Assembly (NCBI GenBank): GCA_964059195.1
Contig: CAXKWD010000005.1
Coordinates: 39,199,825-39,263,824, forward strand
From: Ectobius pallidus
Taxonomy: Eukaryota > Arthropoda > Insecta > Blattodea > Ectobiidae
DNA length: 64,000 nucleotides
Direction: 5' to 3'
Shown: in pieces, positions 23,590 to 34,727 of the stretch
Position numbering within the stretch: the first letter of the stretch is position 1
Layout: every line of letters begins with the position of its first letter
Translations under genes and position numbers: made by a program
Notes under the pieces: model-generated
What the model saw: only the letters and a program-made list of their open reading frames with translations
What the model was told of the DNA's origin: nothing
Databases searched by the model: none

Positions 23590-23885
23590 CGCCTTGAAAC
23601 AAAATCAACAAAATAAAAATCCTAACACATACGTTGATTTTAATGGCTTAAAAGAACATTCATGCCACATTTGAAGAAAATCTAACAGTGCGCTTGGTCG
23701 TGGCTGCTTAACAAACAAATTTACAAGGAAGCATATGTAACGGAAACAATAAAACGCTCACCATCTTGAAGCGGAGTTAAAAAAATAAAAGTCCCTACAC
23801 ATACGTCGTTTTAATTACTTCAAGGATCATTAATGGCAAATTGGAAGAAAATCAAACGACGCGTTTGGTCGAGACTGCTTAACAT
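23590..23885. repeat. Diverged tandem duplication, period about 170 bp
   Basis: Two units (about 23590-23715 and 23765-23885) share 'acacatacgt-gttttaat', 'gaagaaaatc', and 'cgcttggtcg-g-ctgcttaac'-type blocks in the same order with many substitutions. No coding potential. It may be the remains of a satellite-like or minisatellite locus. Confidence 0.7.
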
Positions 23886-24044
23886 TGCATCCTCACTTTT
23901 ATTCCAGACTTAAAGGCTGTGTACGATATCTTCAGTCATAAATCATTTACGGTATTATCCTGCCACTTCATATGAATTGAAGTAATGGGCTCAAATGCCT
24001 TCACTCGTAACATCGTTCTGGGTGGAAGTGACAAAAAGGCTTTT

Positions 24045-24135
24045 TGTTCCAATGTTCGCTGGTTCGATCCTGGTCCAGGTCGATGGTTTTTATGGGTGTG
24101 AATGCAAATAGTCTCATACCTGCATATTTTACAGA
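24045..24135 (+). mobile_element. SINE-5 fragment (tRNA-like B box)
   Basis: GGTTCGATCCTGG (about 24061-24073) is followed by 'gatcgatgg-tttatg' and 'ataccTGCATATTTtacagat' segments that also occur, diverged, in 41045-41215. The A-box part is unclear. Confidence 0.55.
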
Positions 24136-25320
24136 TATGTAAAATAAATATTTAACGGTAACTGCATACCATTCCTTAAGCCTATATCAGCGTGTGTGAG
24201 CTGGCACTCATTGAATACCTGAAGTCCTAAACCATTCCCCTGCATTACCCCTTCTACCACCCTCTCTAACATAGCGCATCTCTTACGTAAGCAATCAGTG
24301 GTGTAGCTTTGCTATCTATTATAGCTGCTGACGAGTATGGAGCAGCGGAAGAAAACTATTCTTTCTGTAAGAACTGGGCATTAGTTTTTTTTCTCAACAA
24401 AACGAAAACACGTTTTGTTTTACATGTTGTGTACCAATTTGCTTTATTGTACATTTCAACATGAGAGGATACTTCAATACGAAGCATGCCAAGAAATATG
24501 GAAAAAGTATCGGTTCAGGTATTGTTTGCTTAAATTAGGAAATAAACTTACCATTAATGTTCAGCTGCAACAAATGGTTATTGATAATTATAACATCGTA
24601 CGTTGACTACAGTGTTTTGCAAATGACAAGCCGTTTATTCTTCTCCTTACTTAGATACGCGGTCCAATCAGAGACGGCGAGACGGAGGGAAGACTCTTAC
24701 TGCTAGCGACACTTCGTTAGCTCGTACACGTGATTGGCGGTGAAGGAATTGGCTTCTCATTTGAAAAATACTGTAAGTGACTTTGTGTTAACTTCAGAAT
24801 TTCTTATCCACAATAGGCATAGAGAAGACGACAGGGAGTATTTGCTTGAAAGACAAAACAGCAATTCTTTTATAACATACATGTTTTTTTGGGATTGAAG
24901 GTTTTGTTTCTTTCTTTTTTTGTTTAGTGAATTGTAATGAGTATAAGTTGAAGGCATTGATTGCCTATTCTTCTGTAGCTCATATAGGAATTAGCAAAAG
25001 AATTAAACTACTGATTCCAGTGTTAAACTCAGGTAGGCCTCCTACGAAATAAAATGTCTGAATGTACAGGAACAGGTGCTTCCTTGTTATAATTTTGTTC
25101 AAAATTATACTATTTTACTGTGTTAACTCAGAAGTTCAGAAAAGTTGAGGATTGAAGACAAAACTAGCTGTTTTAGATTAACAATTAAATCGAAAATTGT
25201 AAGTTGTGGTCTTTGTGTAAAAAGGAGCAAAACTTACACAATTGTTATTATCTCCACAAATTTTCAACCAGCTATGATAAGTAAAGGTCTATTTTTTCTA
25301 GGATTTTAAAATAGAGTACA
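24136..25320. other. No gene seen; small CpG-rich patch at 24655-24745
   Basis: Mostly AT-rich. The 24655-24745 patch is CpG-rich with CCAATCAG and, about 70 bp further, CACGTGATTGG, i.e. two CCAAT boxes in opposite directions plus an E-box. It could be a promoter or enhancer, but no transcript evidence exists here. Confidence 0.4.
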
Positions 25321-25362
25321 GTGTGTCACATCCGTTACAAGGACCATGGAAAGTTTAAATTG

Positions 25363-25376
25363 CATCAGATTGAGTA
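25363..25376. repeat. SINE-3 target-site duplication, left
   Basis: CATCAGATTGAGTA; an exact copy is at 25758-25771. Confidence 0.9.
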
Positions 25377-25757
25377 TCTGTATCTGTATCTGCTACCCTA
25401 TGATCCCCAAGTGGGGCGAAGGGGCCTCCAAGTGGAGGTTTCATTACCTATACTAATTTTGATATGCTTATTTTCCGAGAGAGAGTAGAGGGACAGGTGG
25501 TAAGCCCATCGCCTCGCAACCCCCCTCTGGAAACTAAGGATTTCTTGGACGTGAAAGGGGCGAGAAATTTTGTCCAGAGGCTCTAATTTAGGCTTGGAGT
25601 TCTTTTACGTGCCGTAAATCTACGACACGGGACCCCCAGCTTAAAGTCCCTCCCGGAGGACTCCGTGCCAAGGATTTTTACGTCCTGAAAAATCCATCGA
25701 CCGCGGCCGGGTTTGATCCCACGCCCTGCGGATCTACCTCCAGACCACCGCGGCCGA
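25377..25757 (-). mobile_element. SINE-3 copy 2, full length
   Basis: It is bounded by the 14-bp TSD CATCAGATTGAGTA (25363-25376 and 25758-25771). The tRNA-like head is at the right end (minus strand) and the 3' tail, at the left, is a short (ATACAG)n run. The length is 381 bp. The body matches 14080-14341 and 29905-30041. A long TSD plus a simple-repeat tail indicates mobilisation by a LINE. Confidence 0.9.
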
Positions 25758-26009
25758 CATCAGATTGAGTAGCCTATTCTAATCATGTTGCAACATCTTA
25801 TGTAATGCTATAGTAATTGAATGTTTTGGATAGAAAAAATATTTCATGTTAAATAAAGAAGGAACTTGTTTTTTTTTTTGTATGCCTGTCACATCCGTTA
25901 CAAATTCATTTCACATCCGTTAAACTGCAAAACATATAGGCATATTTTCTAAAAATTGAAATAAAAATTATGATATTCACCTACAAGAGCAGGTAACGTT
26001 AGTCTTTAT

Positions 26010-27722
26010 TAGTGATGAGCGAGACCAGTCTTGGTCTTGCAGTCTTGGTCTTGGTCTTGCAGAAAATGCAAGACCGAGACCAAGACCAAGACCGCATCAG
26101 CGTTAGCAAGACCAAGACCAAGACCGACCAAGCAAGACCGAGACCAAGACCAAGACCAACCCTGCAAGACTCTGGCAAGAACAAGACCAAGCTGCAAGAC
26201 TCTTGCAGTCTTGCTACTGGAATTTTTTTTATAAAGCTTCGTTGTGTATGCGGTGGAGGGCGAGCGGTCTAACCACTCAGCCATGGGGTGGCCTATGACT
26301 GAGGATTTGAAACTTTAAACAGTATCCCCGTAACTTAAAACGCCTATTAACATGTTCAGTACCCTATTTCATTAACGATGACATCCTTTTTTACACCTAA
26401 CATTAATATTCATAGCCTACTCTCACTTTTAGAATCTTTCCTGTCTACTTGAACAAAATATAACACAGCTATTCAGCTCATTCCATTCTCCTTGCAGAAA
26501 ATTTCAAAATAAAGTGAAGTCTAAAAAATCAGGTTATACGCCCGGCATTCTTCATAATTATTCAATTAAACACAATTAAACCGTAGATTAATTAAAACAG
26601 GAACTTATTTGACGGGTATTTGCTAGTTATTACTTTACCGTTACGTATCTGATTGTACTGTAGCTATACAGGCCTACATTTTGCTGATGATAGGTAGGAT
26701 ATCCACTGAAAATCTTTTTTACTACTACAATTTTGTTATTGACACAACAGTGGCGATGTTTTAGTTATTGCTGCTGATTTATATTAAGGATGCATATGGA
26801 ATGGGAAAAGATACTAAAAGTAGAAAATGGCTGGTCTAGAAATATTTGCTTGTATGAAGAATAGTTATGATTAATTATGACCCAATTAGTTGAAGGCCCT
26901 AAACTTGAAAGCAAGTAGAAAGTAATTTATGGGGGGTAGCGGAAATCTTTAAAGTGCAGAAATGATCTGTTCACAATGTGTTATAAATTAGAACTAGGGT
27001 ATATGCAAAGAGAAATATTATTTATTGCAGCCTATGGTTTGGGTTTCGAATGGACATTGTGTGATTTCCTATAGTTTGCACAATTTCTAAAGCATCTGCT
27101 TCAATGCCGTTATGTTTTGTTACTATATTATACAGTTTTAAACATGTCAGATAGAACCTCTCACCTATGCGGAAATCTGTTAATTTTACTTCTTGTCTCC
27201 GCAGCCTTTCACTTTGAAATTTTACAATATAATATTCATAATTTTACACTCTCAAATAGTGTATAGCATCTCTTGGATTTTGAGTTTAAAGTTCTGCAAT
27301 AGGATAACAGAGAATATTTAAATGAACACTCAAAGTTTACTGTTCTAGCCTATATCACCATGGACGTTTCGGCAAACAGCATGACGTCACATTACTGTTT
27401 ACATGGTCAAAGGAACTAAAAGCAATTAGCTTTCGTTACTTTCGCAAGCAATAACACACATGTAATCGGTGTAACTTTAAATCATGTAAACGCCAATGAT
27501 CACAGTAAGATGCGTAAAAGAAAACTGCAAGACTCTTGCAACAATACCAAGACCGAGTATGCAAGACCGAGACCAAGACCAAGACTACTGATGCAAGACC
27601 GAGACCAAGACCAAGACCAGGGTTACCTATGCAAGACCAAGACCAAGACTGAGAGTGCAATACCAAGACCAAGACCAAGACCGCCTTGGTCTTGGTCTTG
27701 GTCTTGCATTTGCTCATCACTA
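26010..27722. mobile_element. Non-autonomous hAT element with GACCAA-type subterminal arrays
   Basis: The ends are TAGTGATGAGC and its inverted complement. An 8-bp TSD GTCTTTAT lies at 26002-26009 and 27723-27730. Both ends carry about 190-200 bp of short repeats built from CAAGACC/GGTCTTG units, partly inverted, so each end can also fold on itself. The 1.7-kb interior has no transposase frame. A tRNA A-box-like piece (complement of CATGGCTGAGTGGTTAGACC) lies near 26263-26284, next to the left array. Protein frames through the arrays are simple-repeat artefacts. The TIR and TSD are hAT type. Confidence 0.92.
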
Positions 27723-27730
27723 GTCTTTAT

Positions 27731-29040
27731 GTACCGGTGTAAATTGTATTTATTAAAATATTTTAACAGATTTTGAAGCCAATGTAGTACTAAGTGTAGA
27801 GGCAGGTGTCATTTTTGTCACATCCGTTACGCAATATAAGTAATTATAACTGTAATTTTTCAGATCAATAATAATGAAAATTCACATGACTGCAAAGGGG
27901 ACCACAAAGTAAGCAGGTAAGTATGAAACATTCTAACAATGTATTTACATTTTTTTAAAATTAGCTGTTAGGTCGTGTACATGTCACATCCATTACCAAA
28001 AGAATGGCTGAAAAAAGGGCAAAACATAGACAAAATCCAACAAGGTAATAATCAAGTCACAGCAAAAAAATTGAGTACAAACACAGCTGAATTAATAATA
28101 ATGATTCTGAAAGTTCTGGCAACAATAATAGAAATCATAATATGTGCACTGAATTTTAGGCTTGTTGTAGTTTAATATTTTGTTCATATTTTTTATTTCA
28201 AGGAATTTTAAAGATATGACAGCTTTGTTATTTACTGTATGGAAAATGTACCTTCTGTCTTAACATTTGTAGGAGCTGATGCGAAACATTTTAAGAAACA
28301 AAAGCGTAAATAATTATTAAGTTTTATAAGTTCGCACGCATATTAATGAGAATGTTATTTTATCCCGTGCAGCCTTTTAAATATCGCATATATTTTATTT
28401 TACAATACAAGAATCAAACAAATAGAAAATTAAGCTTGCCATCACTTCAATGCCTCACTGCACATAACATCTCGGAATACAATTGACTTGTCATAAAAAT
28501 TATGGACATGGACCACTGTTGCAATGTTGTGAATGCTACTCGTCATGTGGTATGGAGGAAGAGGGAACAGAACGTTATCGCTAGTTGCACTCAACTTGTT
28601 CGACCCAATTAAATTGCTATAAAGAAAACTCTCACCACAACTTCCCCCTAGCTAACGCCCACCCGTTCCCGCTCCATTCTATTTTGAAGATTTTCAACCT
28701 AGCCGATTTTCATCTTTACATCAAGTATGAAGACCCGTATTTAAATATTCAGATAACCTATTCCATTCAAACGCAATAAAATTGCTAAAGACATCGCAGA
28801 ATAATTAAAGTTGACACAATAGATACAAATAACTGTTTAAAATTCTACAATTACTACATAATGATCATGATTTGCGCTTTTATTTTGTGATAAAAATTAA
28901 TCCAACTAGTTTAAAATTTTGGACACTGAAACCAAAGCACTTAGGATATTACATATTGTACATTTTGAAACAGAGGGTAGAACTTTTCTGTTGACTTTTT
29001 GCAGTAAAAAAATTAATTATTTTCTCCTATAGACGAAAAT
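27731..29040. other. No gene seen
   Basis: Frames of 64-66 codons at 27975-28175 and 28585-28779 have no domain. Two of the TGTCACATCCGTTAC copies fall at the start of this stretch. Confidence 0.5.
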
Positions 29041-29180
29041 TTGTCCTGAGCGGAAATCGAACCGGGATTTAGCTTGGTATGCCAACCCAGAGAACCCCTG
29101 ATTCCAAAAATATACCCAGTCTCAAGCTGACTCCTATAGGCCTACTGGTTTTCTCGTCGTGAAGGCACTATGAGCTCTTA
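29041..29180 (-). mobile_element. Possible SINE-like fragment (B-box only)
   Basis: On the minus strand, GGTTCGATTTCC (about 29055-29066) follows a short GC-richer segment that could be a tRNA-derived head. No second copy was found in the window, so the call is weak. Confidence 0.3.
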
Positions 29181-29904
29181 TGGCCCATGCTATTCACATA
29201 GGAGAACCAAGCGCGCGCGAGCGCTATGTTGCCAGATATGACTATTTTCAGAATATGGCCACAATGAACTAGGAATATGCATTTCTGTATTAAATTTTAT
29301 GAAGAATATGATGGTAGACACGAAAATCTTATATTTTCTTTGATTTTTGTTTAAATAATAACAATTGGAATTTTTGTCTTTAAACGAAAATTTTAAAATA
29401 TTTTTCGTTCCGAACATTAAAATGCACAAAATATTGAAACAATTGCAACGAAAAAATCTCAGTTATTCGTTTGTCCTTACAGGCAATGGTGATTCGAAAA
29501 ATTCACCATATTTTAAAAATGTTGCTTACAAACAAATAAAAGTGTCAGATAAGGTTAGAGTATTTTTCGATTTTGCACTGGAAAATGTCGACGCTGGCTA
29601 AATTTCGTTCATTAGTCCACACAAATGCTTTCAGCGACAAAGTTGTAAAGAAAAGTGTGAAATTATTTTTTATCATCATTCAAAAGCTGAATATTGGGTT
29701 AGGGTGGTTAGCACAAACTTTCTATTCAGTTAACTTTTTGAGCCTTAAAATCGCGATTCCTTACATTCCAACTATATGATATTATTACCATTATCATCAT
29801 AAATACGATTATTAATTATGAGAGATCTTTTGTTGGAACAGCCTCGCTACGGATGCATCCAACTTTGATGAGTATAACATTATTACACGGTATCAAAGTT
29901 ACCC

Positions 29905-30041
29905 AACTTAAAGTCCCTCCCGGAGGACTCCGTGCTCAGGATTTTTAACGTCCTGAAACCCCCATCGACCGCGGCCGGATTTGATCCCGCGACCTTCGGA
30001 TCTAGAGGCGGGCACGCTACCTCCAGACCATCATGGCCGAC
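29905..30041 (-). mobile_element. SINE-3 copy 3 (head half)
   Basis: It has the same head and proximal body as 25377-25757: GGTCTGGAGGTAGCGTGCCC, then GATCAAATCC and 'tccgggagggactttaag'. Truncated after about 137 bp. Confidence 0.8.
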
Positions 30042-30469
30042 AGAATATAAGGTAGACTAAAATTATTTCCATTTTTTTTTTATTATGAGTACGACATGGA
30101 AGTGTGTAAAATTCAGATCGTAAAAGTCAAGGTTTTCATCAAATAGTTTAGTGCCACTTATGGTCTGAGTGTAATGTTAATTACTGAGTGAAGTCAGGAA
30201 GTGTGAGAGCGTGGCACAATTTCCATGCTGATAACGCTCTCTCTCCACAACTCTGCTCCATTCGTATTTCAATCCCTGGAATTATGTCCCTTGCTCAATT
30301 CAAAATTTTAATAGGCTTCACTTCCACCTCAGAAATCAACGTAGGCCTAATACATCTTCCTACCCTTGTTAACATCTCAGTTGACTTTCCTATACAGTCG
30401 AATATAGCAATATTAACTTAATTGAAATGCCTTATGTTATGGATAGAGCAAGAAATTGGGCAACTAAGC

Positions 30470-30880
30470 TTTACCCGGGTCAAGTGGTCATTATCCGAAA
30501 GCACTGGGTAAAGTTGGAATATTATAGTCTATACATGTTTAGGTTTACCCAAACTCTACTGGGTAAAGATGAATTTCAAACAAAAAACAGTTTCAAAATA
30601 TTATTAATGCTATTGAAGAGGATGCAATTGAATGACACTTGGAATTAACCTAACCTAACCTAACCAAACCTAACTTAATGCAACTTAACCTAACCTAATC
30701 GCATTGCGAATGTCCAGTCCAGACCCCTAACAAATTGAGAAACCAGCTTTATCCAGATACATGAGGGTAGAAAGCGCTTACCCGGATAAGGCCCGAAGTG
30801 AAGGAAATTTTGCTTATAATTCGCGCTTTACCCAAAGTCATCGCGAATTACCCGCGTAGACCTAGGTTTATCCGGTTTTC
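30470..30880. repeat. Cluster of TTTACCC / GGGTAAA motifs in both orientations
   Basis: Instances lie at about 30470, 30506 (inverted), 30543, 30561 (inverted), 30777, 30827 and 30847, with TTTATCCGG near 30868. The first half alternates orientation. The telomere-like tract at 30646-30698 lies inside this cluster. No family assignment; it may be a worn MITE with internal repeats. Confidence 0.6.
30646..30698. repeat. Interstitial telomere-like tract (CCTAA)n
   Basis: Three to four perfect CCTAA units are followed by degenerate ones (CCAAA, CCTAACTTAATG, CTTAACCTAACCTAA). CCTAA is the complement of TTAGG, the standard insect telomere repeat. A much shorter CCTAACCTAA occurs at about 37317-37326. 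Confidence 0.75.
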
Positions 30881-31836
30881 TAGCTTTACTCGTGTCGTAG
30901 GCCTATTTTCCTTCCGTGGTTTTTTTTTTATCTTTACAGCTGTTACCGAATTACATTTATTGCATATCGACTTTAATAGATAGACCTACTGTAATCTGTC
31001 TAGACCAGTGGTTCCCAAACTTTTCAGTCCGCGGACCCCTTGAAAAAAAATTAAATTTCGCGGACCCACTCTGAGTTTTAAATAAAAAAAACAAATAAAT
31101 ACTTTGATTCAAATGTATTAAACTAGCAGGTACCCGCGGCTTCGCCCACGATAATTAATTTAAAAATAAAAAATTAAGAGTATAATAACTATTAAAGCAT
31201 TATATTTATTAATACTTGCAAGCGAATCATTCATAAACTAAACCATTAATAATTAATGAAACAGCTAAAATTCCGGCTTCAGAGTACATTCCACGATTAG
31301 ACAGCGCCGCCTGGGAAAACGATCCCAGATTGGATTATGCAGTTCCAAAGCTAACTGTGAACACATAATACGTATGGTTTCTCAACTGTTTGTTGACAGA
31401 TGAATATGATGTGAATTTTATTTGATCAATTCAGTGTTTCAAGGGAAGGAATGGTTTGTTTGGATTTTTATTATCAGCGATATTTCAAGAGTTAAACCAT
31501 CAATATTTTACAGCTGGTACCCGCGGCTTCGCCAGCCATTATTAATTGACTCCAGGGTTTTTAAGAAATTTACACTGGTAGTTTATTAAAAATGTTTGTG
31601 GTTCAGAGCTATGAAAATTGTAAGTAAAAATAAAATTATAATATTTGTTCATTGTGTTCAGTTTACATAGGTCTTATGTGTACAATAAAGTAAGGATTTC
31701 CTAATTTTGTACTCTTCGTGAAAGTTTAGACTGCGAGAGACGAACATCGCCGAGTGTACCCGATGTTTCACGAAGCGGGCGAGTGAGTGAGCACGCTATT
31801 TAGGGCCGTTGAATTGTATAAGAGTAGATGTTAAAA

Positions 31837-32960
31837 CAGGGGAAGTCAACTACGTCTTGTGATGACGTTTGTGGAGCAAGAGCATGCGGATCCCTTGTGT
31901 GTGACGTCAGCAAGAGCGCACGGTAGTGTTTAGAGTACGCTAGAGCTAGGTACTAGAGGACCTATTCACTTTAGCTCTGTTGGTAGAACAACTTCTGGTT
32001 GGAAATACGGAGCATTTTTCAAAGTTATTGCAAGTACGCGATCCTGATAGTGTTCTCTCTGCAGAACATGTGTTAGTTCTGCAAAACATTCTTCTTCAGT
32101 TCGAATCGAGGTTTCAGGATGTGGAAAACCTTTCTCCGATGTTTAAACTTTTTGCTACCCCATATTCAGTTAATGTCAACGACGTTCCTTGCCGGTATCA
32201 GTTGGAACTGCTAAATTTACAATGCGACGATCTGTTAAAGAACAAATACGAACGTAAAGTGGTCTTGGGTAACTTTTACAGAAATTTCTCTGAAACCAGA
32301 TTCACGAGACTTGCCGCACGAATATTATGTAATTTTGGATCGACATATGTGGCCGAACAATTTTTTTCACTTCTGAAATGTGCAAAGCTCAAATCAAGAA
32401 GTACATTGTCAAATCACAACCTAAATGTAGTCTTCGATTAAATATTGCTCAAACATTACGTCCCAACATTGATAAACTTGTTAAAGAAAAAAAAGAGACA
32501 GGAAAGTCAGAAAATTGTTACTGTAATCTTGTATCATTTAAGGTGCAGACGAACTTGTATGGTAATTAATTCAGTTCATTTTTTTTATCATTTTTACTGT
32601 AGTGAATTATGTTAATTCAAATGATAGTAGCCTATTGTCTATTTTTGTCAAAGAACATAGATTTTGTGGAAAGGCAATTGTTCTCACAGAATAGAAAAAT
32701 AGAATTATTTATAATATGTTAAACTGCTGTGCTGTAATTAACCGATAAACTATCAAAAAAATCGATTGATGTTTCATTAACTCGGAAACACGTATTACGT
32801 AAGTTCTAACCCCCTAAATTCCGCTGCCCGCAATACTAATGCCCCTCTCTTCCCCCCTGTTCACTGATGCCTACATTTCACATGCTCCTCGCAGAGATAT
32901 AACGCGAGCAGTCAGAGCAGAAAGCAGTGACGTCACAGAGCAAGCTTCTGTCTTCCCCTG
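31837..32960 (+). mobile_element. hAT element (inner), copy 1, nested in the outer hAT
   Basis: The ends are CAGGGGAAG and the inverted complement. The 8-bp TSD TGTTAAAA lies at 31829-31836 and 32961-32968. The length is 1124 bp. It contains only the C-terminal part of a hAT transposase (31980-32569), so it is a deletion derivative. A close copy is inverted at 36186-37306. Confidence 0.93.
31980..32569 (+). pseudogene. hAT transposase, C-terminal fragment (frameshifted)
   Basis: The recognisable part starts near 32040 (DPDSVLSAEHVL) and runs through FKLFATPYSVNV, LELLNLQCDDLLKNKY and FGSTYVAEQFFSLLK, the C-terminal dimerisation region of hAT transposases of the kind also found in GTF2IRD2/ZBED-like proteins. 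The frame hits a stop at 32441. One base further it resumes as LRLNIAQTLRPNIDKLVKEK to 32569. The N-terminal zinc finger and catalytic core are absent. The inverted copy at 36572-37158 has the same frameshift at the same place, so the defect was present in the common source and these elements were moved by a transposase supplied elsewhere. The TTG at 31980 is not a meaningful start. Confidence 0.85.
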
Positions 32961-33689
32961 TGTTAAAATGTTACATTGACGCGAAAACACGGTTGCGCTT
33001 TCAACTCTGCGCAACTTCAACGCTGCCGTCTCCCTTTAATGTCTTATAGAAAAATCCAGCTATACTTTGGAGTCAAACCAGATCCATTTAATATTTCATG
33101 AATGAGCGTACACGTATAGGTACAACATAACCACTATTAAAGCCAATGATGCTTTAGGTTTCAACCTTTTGATTAACTTATAGAAGATATGTAATTTGTT
33201 AAAATTACGGGGCATCCTATTTCTTCTTAAACCGCCTGCGGACCCCCTGAAACACCATCGCGGACCCTCGGGGGTCCGCGATGGTGTTTGGGAACCACTG
33301 GTCTAGACTAAAAGTGTACTGCGTTGTCATAAGAATTGAAGTCTAAATTCACTGCATACGATCTCTGTTTCTATGCAATTCTGGATTTATTTACATTCTT
33401 CGTTTATTGAATTTCTACGAATTCCTAACTGTATAATATCTGACCTACAAATGTGAGCTTGTTCCTTTAACAAATTAGAGGGATAAAAATCAAACAATAA
33501 GATACATAAACCACGCACCTAATGTAGCCTACACCTTTTAGCAACCATTCACATGCATAGGCCTAGGCCTACAGTCAAACTCGACCAGTGTGAAAGAACA
33601 TTCCATATTCAAATCGTCTTTAATCCTCCACGAGGACGTGTACCGGTACCTATTGATTATTATAAGTTATAAGTTATAAGTCTACAAGA

Positions 33690-33735
33690 CTGCCTGCGTG
33701 GTCTCGTAGTTAGCGTCGCTGGATACGGCTCCATA
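33690..33735 (+). mobile_element. SINE-4 head fragment
   Basis: GCGTGGTCTCGTAGTTAGCG matches the A-box region of 21815-22110, followed by 'ggctccat'. It is then lost in an (AAT)n-like segment. Confidence 0.55.
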
Positions 33736-33803
33736 GATAATAATAATATATTATTATTAAGTGACCGGAGCATTTATTCAGGGAAAACCCCACTATAAAT
33801 ATT

Positions 33804-34727
33804 TAAATTTGTAAACGATTTGCCGGATATAATTCAATATTCAAATATGATAATGTTTGCTGATGATGTGAAATTATATAAATCTATAAATTCAGCAGAA
33901 AACTGTTATAATCTTCAAACTGATAATAATTCAGTATCAAAGTGGAGTACAGATAACAAACTACCACTTAATATTAAAAAATGTGAAAAAAATGACATTT
34001 GCAAGATGCAAAGAAATCATTAGATTTGATTATAGCATTGACAACATTCTATTACTTCAAGTAAAAAGTAAAAAAGATCTAGGTATTGTTGTTACTTCTG
34101 ATCTAAGATTTAATGAAAATATAGAATTAACAGTTAGGAAAGCATTGGGAATCCTTGGTTTCATAATGAGAAATTCATACATGCTAAGCCAGGAAACATT
34201 AACTCGTTTATATTATTCTCTCGTTAGACAAAATTTGGAATGTGGATCTATCATTTGGGATCCATTTACTGTAAAAAACAAAATAAAACAAAAAATCGAA
34301 AAGTACAAAACAAATTTCTCAAGATTTTAATGTTTAAAGTTTGTGGCTATTATCCATTGTATATGAATTACGATAAACTCCTGGAAAATTTTGAATTCCA
34401 AGCTTTGTCACATAGAAGAGCATGTCAGGCATTAAGTTTTTTGTATGAAATAATTAATTCCCATATTGATGATACAAACCTTATAGAAAGAATTTATATA
34501 TATATATATATATATAGGCCTACCCTGTAAAAATAGTAGATTAAGAAAACTATTTTTTTACTCCTAGAGTAAACACAGACTTGCACAAAATTTCACCAAT
34601 AAACAGAACTTTGAATAAGTACAATCAAATCCACCCACTTAATATAGATATATTTGGAATGAATCTTAAACAATTTAATTCTGCTGCAAGCCAACTGTTA
34701 AAACTTGTCCAAAATGGTAATTCATAG
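33804..34727 (+). pseudogene. LINE reverse transcriptase fragment (frameshifted)
   Basis: In successive frames: FVNDLPDIIQ and MFADDVKLYKSI (the FADD catalytic motif, about 33844-33855), then WSTDNKLPLNIKKC; after a frameshift near 33985, LGIVVTSDLRFNENI and LTRLYYSLVRQNLECGSIIW; then, in another frame, KFLKILMFKVCGYYPLYM to IERIYIYI (to about 34515); and after the TA run, RVNTDLHKISPINRTLN to LLKLVQNGNS and the stop. At least three frame breaks. The part upstream of FADD, including the endonuclease, is missing. Confidence 0.85.

Larger units (their letters stand above)
25324..27996. repeat. Dispersed 12-15-mer cluster (TGTCACATCCGTTAC)
   Basis: Copies lie at 25324-25340 (17-mer with AA), 25887-25903 (the same 17-mer), 25911-25922 (core 12-mer), 27816-27830 (15-mer) and 27982-27996 (one mismatch). 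All have the same orientation. They flank, and predate, a SINE-3 and a hAT insertion. I noticed the motif nowhere else in the window. Confidence 0.85.
31006..33300. mobile_element. hAT element (outer), interrupted by a second hAT
   Basis: The ends are CAGTGGTTCCCAAAC and its inverted complement, continuing as 'cgcggacccc'-type segments. The 8-bp TSD GTCTAGAC lies at 30998-31005 and 33301-33308. The total is 2295 bp. After removing the inner element (31837-32960) and its duplicated 8 bp, about 1163 bp remain with no transposase domain. Two copies of GGTACCCGCGGCTTCGCC lie at about 31129 and 31518, about 390 bp apart in direct orientation. Confidence 0.92.

Noticed and set aside
26009..27776. 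Several overlapping frames rich in LVLVLGLG or RPRPRP repeats
   Set aside because: They are translations of the GACCAA-type arrays at the two ends of a hAT element; every frame of such an array is open.
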